Below are positions 32,987-40,512 of a stretch of DNA of 41,303 bases, piece after piece. The notes beneath the pieces were generated by a model. The model worked only from the letters and a program-made list of their open reading frames with translations. It did no database searches and was not told where the DNA came from. Source of the DNA: Deltaproteobacteria bacterium (GTDB lineage Bacteria > Desulfobacterota > Binatia > UBA12015). Positions within the stretch are counted from its first letter, which is position 1; the number at the start of each line of letters is the position of its first letter. A program made the translations under genes and the position numbers. Location of the stretch: positions 1 through 41,303 of the forward strand of contig JAJCZO010000417.1 in the NCBI GenBank assembly GCA_029262355.1. Direction: 5' to 3'.

Positions 32987-33022
32987 TTCTCGCCGAGCCC
33001 TGCGCGCAGACCTGACGCCGAG

Positions 33023-34456
33023 ATGTACTTCACCTCCGTCGAGTTTTTCGTCTTCGTCGCGCTGTCGCTCCTCGCGTTCCACCTCGCGCCGAGCCTGCGC
33101 GCACGAAGATGGGTCCTGGCCGCCTCGAACGCCGTCTTCATGGCCGTTCTCGTGGCGAGCCCGACCTTGCTCGTGCCCATGGCCGTGTTTCTCGTCTGCG
33201 GGTTCGTCTTCGTACGGGTGGCGCAGGCTCGCCAAAGCAGGCCCCTGACGGTCGCGTCGATCGTGATCACGGTCGGCGCGTTCGTGTTCTTCAAGGGCTA
33301 CTCCGTCGTCGATTTCCTGCCCCCCCTGCTCGAGCCCTACAGCGTGGTGGGGCTGTCCTACGTCCTCTTTCGCGTCCTCCACCTCCTCGTCGACGGATAC
33401 AATGGCGCGATTCGAACACCGGTGCCCTTCCTCCTCTTCTTGAACTACTGCTGCTCGTTTCTTTCCTGGCTGAGCGGCCCCATCCAGCGCTACGAGGAAT
33501 TTCTCGAACAGGAGAGTCACCTCGCCAATCCGCCGATGTCGACGGGCCTGGTCTGGGATGCGTTCTCACGAATCGCGACCGGCTACTTCAAGCTCGCACT
33601 TCTCTCGGGCTTCCTCGTCGACTTGCACGAGTTTCTTGCCGCACTTCCCCTCTCCGGCGCCGGCACACTTCGCCTAGGCACGATCCTGGGCGGGGCTGCC
33701 GCCTCTTACACTCTGTACATGTACTACAATTTCGCGGGCTACATGGATGTGGTCATCGGCCTGGGTACCCTCTATGGATTCCGGCTGCCCGAGAACTTCG
33801 ATCGGCCCTTCGCCTCCGGCAACTTCTTGGAGTTCTGGTCGCGCTGGCACATCACGCTGTCCAACTGGTTCAAGTTCTACGTGTTCAATCCCGCAACGAA
33901 GGCCCTCGTGTCCCGCTGGGGCACCAGGCGCGCGACGCCATACCTTGGAGTCGTCGCCTACTTCGTTACCTTCGCCACGATGGGAATCTGGCACGGCTCG
34001 ACACCGATCTTCTTCGTGTACGGCCTGTTCCTGGGAAGCGGAGTCAGCCTGAACAAGCTCTACGAGATCGAAGGCCGTCGCCTCCTCGGCAAGCAGGCCT
34101 TCGGTCGACTGCGCGCCAACGGCCCGTACGCGGCGCTCTGCCGAGGGCTTGTGTTCACGTACTTCGCGACGGCACTGATGTGCTTCTGGATGACCCCTCG
34201 AACGTTCGGCCATGTGGTTCAGAACCCGCTCGGGGCCGTGGTCGCATTTCTCGTTGCGGCGGTGTTCGCGGCGGTGATCCTGGAGACTGGAGGGCGCGCC
34301 CGGAGCGCGTCGGCCGGGGCGCGAGTGACCTTCCAACGCATCACGCAGGGCGACGCGGCACGGCCCGTGTGGGTCGGCATCAAGGCCTATGCGATTCTTC
34401 TCCTCATTCTCATGAACACGACGGGGGTACCGACCTTCGTCTACGTCCCATTCTGA
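33023..34456 (+). CDS. MBOAT-family membrane O-acyltransferase
   Basis: A 477-residue polytopic membrane protein beginning 'MYFTSVEFFVFVA', the usual start of AlgI/DltB-type MBOAT proteins. Conserved segments are 'GPIQRYEEF' (152-160), 'FWSRWHITLSNW' (271-282, with H276) and the catalytic His324 in 'TMGIWHG'. Members take an acyl group from the cytoplasmic side, from CoA or from a carrier protein as in DltB, and pass it to an acceptor on the other side. The membrane-anchored SGNH gene starts 3 bp after its stop, the same pairing as AlgI with AlgJ/AlgX or DltB with DltD. Confidence 0.93.
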   Translation: MYFTSVEFFVFVALSLLAFHLAPSLRARRWVLAASNAVFMAVLVASPTLLVPMAVFLVCGFVFVRVAQARQSRPLTVASIVITVGAFVFFKGYSVVDFLPPLLEPYSVVGLSYVLFRVLHLLVDGYNGAIRTPVPFLLFLNYCCSFLSWLSGPIQRYEEFLEQESHLANPPMSTGLVWDAFSRIATGYFKLALLSGFLVDLHEFLAALPLSGAGTLRLGTILGGAAASYTLYMYYNFAGYMDVVIGLGTLYGFRLPENFDRPFASGNFLEFWSRWHITLSNWFKFYVFNPATKALVSRWGTRRATPYLGVVAYFVTFATMGIWHGSTPIFFVYGLFLGSGVSLNKLYEIEGRRLLGKQAFGRLRANGPYAALCRGLVFTYFATALMCFWMTPRTFGHVVQNPLGAVVAFLVAAVFAAVILETGGRARSASAGARVTFQRITQGDAARPVWVGIKAYAILLLILMNTTGVPTFVYVPF

Positions 34457-34459
34457 TCG

Positions 34460-35533
34460 TTGAAGATCCTCGTCAAACAAGTCGCCAAGCTCGTGGCCGT
34501 TCTGGCGCTCTGTCACGTCGCCCTCCTGGGCGTCTCGCTATGGCTCTACCCGATCCAGGCTCGCGTCGACACGATCGACCATGAGAACTCCCTCTTTCGG
34601 GACCAGTTCCAATCTGCGGTAAACCTCTCGCTGGAGAGCGGATTCCAGGACGATGAACAGGTCATCATCGTGGGGCCGTCGAACGCGCTCCTCGGATTCC
34701 GACCCGACGAGGTGGAACGGCGAATGCCCGGCGTTCGAGTCCACAATCTCGCGACGGCCAGCATGAGGAGTGATGAGATCCGAAAGCTGGTTCAGATGGC
34801 GTGGTCGATCATGCCCGAGGAGCACCGGCCGCGAACGACCTTCGTCGTGTCCGTGATCTTCACGAGCTTCCCGAGCGCGGGTTCCATTTACATGCGGCGG
34901 GAGGCCGGGGTCGCGCACGAGATCCGACGGTCCGGGTCCTTTCGCGAGCTCGACGACGAGATCGACCCGCGGTGGACAGGGCTCGCGTTGCGGACGGTGA
35001 CGCTGCTCCGGAGGCCCCTGGCCCTGGTCGACGCCTGGCGCGACGACCTCGCAAGGATTGTCTCTGGGACCCGCAACTTCCTGCTCGTCGCGCTGCGCAA
35101 CGGGTCGCTCGACACCGACCTCCTCGGCAAGAGTCGTCCGCCCCTCGCCATGCTGTTCCCGCGCGCAGACTCCGAGGAGAACCGGCAGATGAACCTCTCG
35201 ATGCTGCGATACTTCACCACCGCCAAGGGCACCGCACTCGCAGCAGCTCAGTTCGAGGAACTCAGTGCCCTGGTGAGGTGGGCGGGCGACAACGACGTCC
35301 GTCTGCGGCTGGTCGGCATGCCCGTCCCCTCTTGGGTTCGGGACGGCCTCCCCTATTACGACGACTACCGAAATCAGCTCGATCCGATCCTACGTCAGAT
35401 GCGGTCGCTTCCGTCGGTTCGGTTCATCGACCTCCACGACGCGGACCTCCCGATGTGGGACGCGACCCACCCCGAGCCCGCCCGAACCGGGGATTGGGCG
35501 AAGGCGCTCGCCTCGGCGCTCGAAGCGCCTTGA
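34460..35533 (+). CDS. membrane-anchored SGNH protein (DltD/AlgJ-like)
   Basis: A 357-residue protein starting at TTG, 3 bp after the MBOAT stop. One N-terminal helix (about 8-30) anchors it facing the periplasm. Ser74 in 'IIVGPSNALLGF' takes the place of the GDS(L) nucleophile, and D334/H337 in 'MWDATHPEPARTGDW' near the C-terminus complete the triad in the arrangement of DltD and AlgJ/AlgX-type proteins. It would complete acyl transfer from the MBOAT protein to a surface glycan or lipid. The overlap-like spacing suggests translational coupling with the MBOAT gene. Confidence 0.85.
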   Translation: MKILVKQVAKLVAVLALCHVALLGVSLWLYPIQARVDTIDHENSLFRDQFQSAVNLSLESGFQDDEQVIIVGPSNALLGFRPDEVERRMPGVRVHNLATASMRSDEIRKLVQMAWSIMPEEHRPRTTFVVSVIFTSFPSAGSIYMRREAGVAHEIRRSGSFRELDDEIDPRWTGLALRTVTLLRRPLALVDAWRDDLARIVSGTRNFLLVALRNGSLDTDLLGKSRPPLAMLFPRADSEENRQMNLSMLRYFTTAKGTALAAAQFEELSALVRWAGDNDVRLRLVGMPVPSWVRDGLPYYDDYRNQLDPILRQMRSLPSVRFIDLHDADLPMWDATHPEPARTGDWAKALASALEAP

Positions 35534-35538
35534 GAACA

Positions 35539-35556
35539 TCGGCCCGACTTAGCCGA
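35539..35556. terminator. small hairpin at the convergent junction
   Basis: TCGGC (35539-35543) and GCCGA (35552-35556) form a 5-bp stem with an 8-nt loop. It spans the 15-bp gap between the SGNH gene and the converging prenyltransferase gene and overlaps the stop codon of the latter. Confidence 0.3.
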
Positions 35557-36415
35557 AGAAGCGCAGGTCGCCGTACCAGATGATGATGAAGGTGAGGAGC
35601 CAGGCCACCACACAGCCCTGGATCACGCGGTCGTTCAGAAGGATCTGTTCGGGTTGAGCCCCCTCGCTCGAAGTCTGCAGGAGCCGGCGGTAGTAGGTGA
35701 CCGCGAAATACACGATCGGCGTCGTCACGATCAGCGATGGGTTCTTGCCCGAGCTCGCGGTGAAGAGCGCATACGTGAGAATGGCGGTCGTCGCGCTTCC
35801 GTCGAGAAGGGAATCGAGGAATCTCGCATCATATCGGTTCAGGACCGGACGGGATTCGATGTCATCGCTCGCCTCTCCCAGCTCGGCGCGACGTTTTCCG
35901 AACGCAAGAAAGAGGGCCAGGAAGAACGCGCAGATCACGATCCACGCCGTGGGAAGATCGCCGAGGGCATACACCCCAGCGAGCACGCGAAGCGCGAAGC
36001 CGATCGCGATGCAGATCACATCGACCAGCAGGACATGCTTCAGGCGGATCGAGTACAGAGCGTTCATCGAGAGGTACCCGAGCACGCAAAGCCATGTGCC
36101 GAGCCCCAAAAAGTAGCTGCCCAGGATCGACAGAGCCGCGAGAACCGCCCCAATGGCCGCCGCGGTGCCCCTGCTCACTTCGCCCGAGGCGATGGGACGG
36201 AAGCGTTTCGTCGGGTGCACCCGGTCGTATTCGACGTCACAGAGGTCGTTGAGAATGTAGACGGCGCTGCTCGCCATCGAGAACACGACGAAGACGCAGA
36301 AGTCGGTCGCGAGGGCCCAAGGCTGTCCGATCCTCCCACCGAAGATCGCTCCGGCGAATGCTGCGAGATTCTTCGTCCAATGCGTGGGCCGGATCAGGCG
36401 GATCAAGGCGTTCAT
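35549..36415 (-). CDS. UbiA-family prenyltransferase, decaprenyl-phosphate phosphoribosyltransferase-like
   Basis: A 288-residue membrane protein with about eight or nine helices. The first Asp-rich motif is N56-D57-x2-D60-x3-D64 followed by 'PTKRFRPIASG', and the start 'LIRPTHWTKN' matches the subgroup that transfers 5-phosphoribose from PRPP to polyprenyl phosphate (mycobacterial Rv3806c type) more closely than quinone prenyltransferases. The ATG at 36415 gives this family start. It lies at the end of a five-gene minus-strand run, 5 bp after the SDR gene, so it may make the lipid-linked sugar used by that pathway. Confidence 0.85.
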   Translation of the reverse strand: MNALIRLIRPTHWTKNLAAFAGAIFGGRIGQPWALATDFCVFVVFSMASSAVYILNDLCDVEYDRVHPTKRFRPIASGEVSRGTAAAIGAVLAALSILGSYFLGLGTWLCVLGYLSMNALYSIRLKHVLLVDVICIAIGFALRVLAGVYALGDLPTAWIVICAFFLALFLAFGKRRAELGEASDDIESRPVLNRYDARFLDSLLDGSATTAILTYALFTASSGKNPSLIVTTPIVYFAVTYYRRLLQTSSEGAQPEQILLNDRVIQGCVVAWLLTFIIIWYGDLRFFG

Positions 36416-36420
36416 CGATG

Positions 36421-37449
36421 TCAGGAGAGCCTCTTCAGCAGACCAAGAAGCCGTTGAGGCACCGCCTTGCGATGCGGGGACGAGCCATCGCCGGAAGCGC
36501 CGTCGTTGGAGTGAGCACGATACCAATCATAGCTCTCGCGGAGCATCTCGGCATTGGAGTAGCGCGGCTGCCAGCCCATCTCGAGAAGAGGCTCCACGTC
36601 GAACGCGAAGGCCTTGTGGTACGTGAGGTAGTGCCAGGGCGCGAGCGGCGACAACCGCAGGGCGTCCAGAACGCGAAGCGCGAGGATCGTCGACCGCTCG
36701 GGCAGGCTCTTCACGAGTGACGTGGTCGCCGCGTACTCGATGAGTTCTTCGAGAGCCCCGCGCAGTGTCCCGTAGCGGTTCGTCCCCACATTGTAGATCC
36801 CGGGCTTCTCGGCATCGAGCGCGAGCAGGTAGAAGTCCATCAAGTCGTGCGCGTGCAGAAACTGGAAGTCGACGTCGCCGGAGCCGATCACGTATACGTT
36901 TCGGTTCGCTTGGATCCACTCGAAGAGGATCTGGAAAATGCCGAGGCGGCCCTCTCCCAAGATCGTCCGCGGGCGAATGGACACCAGGGTCGCCCCCGCG
37001 GCATCACAGATCCGCCGCACCTCGTTCTCTCCCGCGAGCTTCGCCCGGCCGTAGATCTCACAAGGCAGAGTCGGCGTCTGCTCGGTGATCGGAATCTGCT
37101 CAGGAACGCCGTAGAGCGCGCTCGAGCTCATATGGATGAAGGCATCGACACCCGCCTCGACGGCACACTCGGCCGCGATCCGCGATCCGTCGACGTTGAC
37201 CGCCCAGAAGCCGGCTCCGGACTTCGTGAGAGGAACGAGCGCGACGTTGTGGTGCACGATGTCGATGCCCGACATTGCGCGCGCGACCCCATCTCGTGAA
37301 CGGATGTCGCACTCGACGAACTCGATCTCCGACGACATCTCCGGATCGCGCCAGACATCGAGCACGCGGACTTCCTCCCCGCGCTCGAGCAGTCTGCGTG
37401 CGATCAAATGGCCGAGAAAACCGGACCCCCCAGTGACGAGATGGCGCAT
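36421..37449 (-). CDS. NAD-dependent epimerase/dehydratase (extended SDR)
   Basis: A 342-residue extended short-chain dehydrogenase with the dinucleotide motif TGGSGFLG (6-13), an upstream Ser in 'HMSSSALYG' and the catalytic YxxxK in 'EIYGRAKLAGE'. The ATG at 37449 is preferred over a GTG at 37458 because AGGTGAG precedes it. Members oxidise, epimerise or reduce nucleotide sugars or sterol/hopanoid-type alcohols. The stop of the upstream SDR gene is 9 bp before the start, so the two are probably translated together and act on related substrates. Confidence 0.85.
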   Translation of the reverse strand: MRHLVTGGSGFLGHLIARRLLERGEEVRVLDVWRDPEMSSEIEFVECDIRSRDGVARAMSGIDIVHHNVALVPLTKSGAGFWAVNVDGSRIAAECAVEAGVDAFIHMSSSALYGVPEQIPITEQTPTLPCEIYGRAKLAGENEVRRICDAAGATLVSIRPRTILGEGRLGIFQILFEWIQANRNVYVIGSGDVDFQFLHAHDLMDFYLLALDAEKPGIYNVGTNRYGTLRGALEELIEYAATTSLVKSLPERSTILALRVLDALRLSPLAPWHYLTYHKAFAFDVEPLLEMGWQPRYSNAEMLRESYDWYRAHSNDGASGDGSSPHRKAVPQRLLGLLKRLS

Positions 37450-37458
37450 TCCACTCAC

Positions 37459-38520
37459 CTACCTGGGAAGACCGTCGTGATCTTCTAGCCAGCGAAGACT
37501 TCGCCGCATGCCTTCTTCCAGGGCAACCTTGGGGTCGTACCCAAGCTCTCGCCGGGCTCGCTCCACGGAGCATGCAATCGTCTTGTTCATCTCAGAGAGC
37601 ACGTGGATCTTCTGCTGATAGAAGCCGAGTCCTTGCAAGGCCCAGTCCGCTAGCCCGGCAACCTCTCCCGTGACGTAGGGGAGCCGCAAGCGTCGGTGGG
37701 CGCAGCCTCGTCCGAATTCGGTCTCGAGGAGGTGTTCTACCGTATCCACGATCTCGTTCATCGAGTAGGGCCGCTCATCCGCGATCCAATAGGTGTTGCC
37801 CGCCGCTCGCGAAACGGTCGCCGCGAGCAGAATACCCTGGGCCAAGTTGTCGATGTACGACATCGACCGACGATTCTCGCCGGAGCCGAGGATCGGAGCC
37901 TTGCCGTCGCGAATCATCGTGAAGAACGCGGTCTGACGCGCTGGCTGGCGCGGACCGTAGAACCAGGGCGCGCGGACGACCACGGTCTCGATCCGGCCGG
38001 CGGCGTGGACCTCGGCGACCACCGCCTCGAGCTGCTGCTTCGAACGGCCATAGTGCATGTAGGGCCGGTAGGGAGACTCCTCGTCGAACAGATGGTCGGG
38101 ATGCGGGTTGCACCCGACCGGCGAGTTCGACGACATCACGACCGCCCGCTCGAACCCAGCGCTTGCAGCCGCCTCGATGACGTGGCGCGCCCCCTCGACA
38201 TTGACTTCGTAGAGTTCTCGGATGCGGCCGGGATGGATGAGGCCGGCGAGGTGGATCAACAGCCCGCCCTCCAGCCCTTCGCACAGGCGTACGCAATCCG
38301 CCGGTCGCCTGAGATCTCCCCGAACGATCTCGACGTCTTCGGCGCCCAGGTCGCCCGGAAGTTCCTGATCAGGAAGCACGAGGGCTCTGATCTCGAGCCG
38401 CTGGGGCGGCTGCGCGAACGCAGGATGATCCGGCAGGCCATGCAGCAAAGCAGCGAGCACACCTTGCCCGAGCCAACCCGCCGCCCCCGTGATGACCACG
38501 GACCGCCCGTCGAGGCTCAA
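37459..38520 (-). CDS. NAD-dependent epimerase/dehydratase (extended SDR)
   Basis: A 353-residue protein starting at TTG (38520), chosen because GGAGGG lies 6 nt upstream and the codon overlaps the stop of the GMC gene as TTGA; a longer open frame upstream is antisense-like and has no family match. The nucleotide-binding motif is TGAAGWLG (11-18), the active site Tyr/Lys is in 'YMHYGRSKQQLE', and 'VVVRAPWFYGP' is a usual extended-SDR segment. It resembles sugar epimerases and 3-beta-hydroxysteroid dehydrogenase-like SDRs. Its partner SDR follows at once. Confidence 0.87.
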   Translation of the reverse strand: MSLDGRSVVITGAAGWLGQGVLAALLHGLPDHPAFAQPPQRLEIRALVLPDQELPGDLGAEDVEIVRGDLRRPADCVRLCEGLEGGLLIHLAGLIHPGRIRELYEVNVEGARHVIEAAASAGFERAVVMSSNSPVGCNPHPDHLFDEESPYRPYMHYGRSKQQLEAVVAEVHAAGRIETVVVRAPWFYGPRQPARQTAFFTMIRDGKAPILGSGENRRSMSYIDNLAQGILLAATVSRAAGNTYWIADERPYSMNEIVDTVEHLLETEFGRGCAHRRLRLPYVTGEVAGLADWALQGLGFYQQKIHVLSEMNKTIACSVERARRELGYDPKVALEEGMRRSLRWLEDHDGLPR

Positions 38521-39971
38521 CCCCGTCCCTCCAAGAGCGCGAGGGCGTTTCGTCGCGCGAAGGCCATCACGGAGCCCTGCGGATTCACTCCGGGCGGTGA
38601 GCAGAGAATCGAAGCGTCTGCGATTCGGAGCCCGGGCACATCCCGTACGCGGCCGAAAGAGTCGGTCGCGGTGCGCGCTGCGTCTTCTCCCATCGGACAA
38701 CTCGAGAACGCGTGAATCGTCATCAGACTGGTGGCTCCCGGCGACAGGGCCGGCGGGATCTTCGCAAGATCCGCCTCGCACGCGATCGGCCCGAGGCCGC
38801 GCACCGTCGGGAAGAGCAGGTCGGCTCCCGCCGCTAGCAAACACTCACACAGCCGGCGCAGGCCAGTCGCCAGATCGCCCATGTCCCCTGCGGAGAGACC
38901 AAACCGCACGAGCGGATCCGCGAACACCGGGAGCGGCGTTACCGAGCCGGCCCCGCCGAGCGTCATGGCGTAGTACACGGCACAGTGTTGCCAGTCGGCG
39001 AGGACTTCGGCCAATGCCTCGGGATGATCGAGCATCGCGAGAGCCAGGTGGGGCGGCTGGCTGATCGCACACCCCAAGCCGATCCGCGGAGAGAACTCCT
39101 TCACCTGATGCACCGGCACGCCCATCCCGGCGTGATTCACGACCTCGGGAAACCGCGCCACGACCTTGATCGTAGGATGGAAGTGCAAGGTCCGGCCAAT
39201 GTTGTCCCGAATCCCACTGCGTCGGAGCAGCGCCGGGGTCTGAACGGCTCCACATGCGACGACCAGGGTCTTCGCAACGAACTCGGCCTGGCGTTGCCCA
39301 CCGTCGGCCGTGTCCTGTGAGCAGTGAATCTTGAACTGCCCTGCTTCCCGGCGGATGACCCGTGCTCGCGTCTGCGGCACGATGCGACAACCGGCCTGGA
39401 CCGCCCTCGGCAGGTAGGTCTCCGTCATCGATTGACGGCGCGCTTGCCCGCCGGCGTCATAGCGATACCAGCGGGGCACCTCGATCGACCGCCACCCGAG
39501 ATGCTCAGCGCCGCTGTGCAGTCGAAGTGAGGCCGGCGGCGCCTCTGCCGGAAGCAGGGATACGTTGAGGTCGCGTTCGCACGCCTCGAAATGTGGCGCG
39601 AGATCCGCCTCGGTCGCGTCGCGCAGTCCGAACTCCGTCTGCCAACGATCGAGAACCTCCGGAGGCGTTCGATGGTAGAGACCACTGTTGACCTCACTTC
39701 CGCCTCCGAGACACCTCCCCTCGGCATACGCGATGGAGGGGTTTCCCAAGGCGACCGTGACTCCACCGTTGCGGTACTTCCGGCGCATCTCGTCACGCGA
39801 GAAGGACTCGGTGTCACCGAGAGCGAGACTCGGACCTTCTTCTACCAAGAGCACGTCGCGCCCGGCCTCCGCGAGAAGGCAGGCCGTGACCGCCCCACCC
39901 GGGCCCGACCCCAAGACCACGGTTTCTGCCCCACCATTGCGGTACGAAGTCGAGGCTGCCTCAGGCGCCAT
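38517..39971 (-). CDS. GMC-family FAD-dependent oxidoreductase
   Basis: A 484-residue flavoprotein. The ATG at 39971 overlaps the end of the upstream small gene by 11 bp. The FAD-binding motif is VVLGSGPGG (18-26), with 'LLVEEGP' closing the first beta-alpha-beta unit, 'GRCLGGGSEVNSG' as the GMC signature, 'VVACGAVQTPALL' in the middle, a His in 'TIHAFSSCPMG' and the closing 'NPQGSVMAFA'. Members oxidise primary or secondary alcohols such as sugars, sterols and long-chain alcohols. Overlap with both neighbours points to one operon and perhaps a complex with the 120-residue protein. Confidence 0.9.
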   Translation of the reverse strand: MAPEAASTSYRNGGAETVVLGSGPGGAVTACLLAEAGRDVLLVEEGPSLALGDTESFSRDEMRRKYRNGGVTVALGNPSIAYAEGRCLGGGSEVNSGLYHRTPPEVLDRWQTEFGLRDATEADLAPHFEACERDLNVSLLPAEAPPASLRLHSGAEHLGWRSIEVPRWYRYDAGGQARRQSMTETYLPRAVQAGCRIVPQTRARVIRREAGQFKIHCSQDTADGGQRQAEFVAKTLVVACGAVQTPALLRRSGIRDNIGRTLHFHPTIKVVARFPEVVNHAGMGVPVHQVKEFSPRIGLGCAISQPPHLALAMLDHPEALAEVLADWQHCAVYYAMTLGGAGSVTPLPVFADPLVRFGLSAGDMGDLATGLRRLCECLLAAGADLLFPTVRGLGPIACEADLAKIPPALSPGATSLMTIHAFSSCPMGEDAARTATDSFGRVRDVPGLRIADASILCSPPGVNPQGSVMAFARRNALALLEGRG

Positions 39972-40323
39972 CTTCGTGCACCTCACCGTACCAACCGAAG
40001 ACTGCGAGCCCCTCGTAGAAGCGGAGCACGTTTCGCAGCGGGCTGAAACGAGAAGCGCGCCAGCGCTCGATCCGCCTCCACCGTTCTTCATGAGACAGGA
40101 GATGCAGCGGTCTTCCCGTCGTCAGCAACGTCGACCCGTCGAGTCCGATCGTCGCGAGACGAAGAGGCACTCGCATGAAATCGGGAAGTCGAGAGTGACA
40201 GCCGAGGATGTACGTCGCGACACGGTTCAGAAGCCGAGTAGAACCCTCCTCTGCGCCCGCACAGCGTTCCCGGACGATCGAGTACGTCAGGGCGAACACG
40301 GCGGCGGAGAAGCTGGGCGTCAT
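39961..40323 (-). CDS. small protein preceding the GMC oxidoreductase, probable accessory subunit
   Basis: A 120-residue protein. The ATG at 40323 is chosen because upstream in-frame residues are of random composition. It is helical and basic-aromatic, with 'RASRFSPLRNVLRFYEGLAVFGWYG' split between residues about 89 and 113, a pattern seen in small proteins encoded beside GMC dehydrogenases. It overlaps the GMC start codon by 11 bp (ATGGCGCCTGA). By analogy with gluconate/alcohol dehydrogenase small subunits it may stabilise or anchor the flavoprotein, but no signal peptide or cysteine cluster supports this directly. Confidence 0.7.
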   Translation of the reverse strand: MTPSFSAAVFALTYSIVRERCAGAEEGSTRLLNRVATYILGCHSRLPDFMRVPLRLATIGLDGSTLLTTGRPLHLLSHEERWRRIERWRASRFSPLRNVLRFYEGLAVFGWYGEVHEDGA

Positions 40324-40512
40324 GAGCGTGGCGCAGGAACTCGAGAGCAAGCTCCGGTGCCGAAAGCTTAGATCAGGGCACCCAATCCGGCAAGGCAGCA
40401 TAGGCCATCGGGCTCCGTAGGTCCCTCGTTCCCCGGAGACACGGACGCTCGGCCCTTCGAGCCCGACGCGAGGGTCGAGGCACCGAACTGGTGCGATTCC
40501 GAGTGATCCGAT
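40324..40512. other. divergent intergenic region
   Basis: 189 bp between the minus-strand operon and the plus-strand membrane protein gene. Both promoters should lie here. I see no convincing -35/-10 pair or strong inverted repeat. Confidence 0.4.

Noticed and set aside
33109..34584. 491-codon plus-strand frame over the MBOAT gene
   Set aside because: It is the +1 shadow of the MBOAT gene, which has the conserved WHG and RWHITLS segments.
38521..38844. N-terminal extension of the SDR gene to 38844
   Set aside because: The extension is antisense-like within the GMC gene; TTG at 38520 has a strong GGAGGG and the family start.
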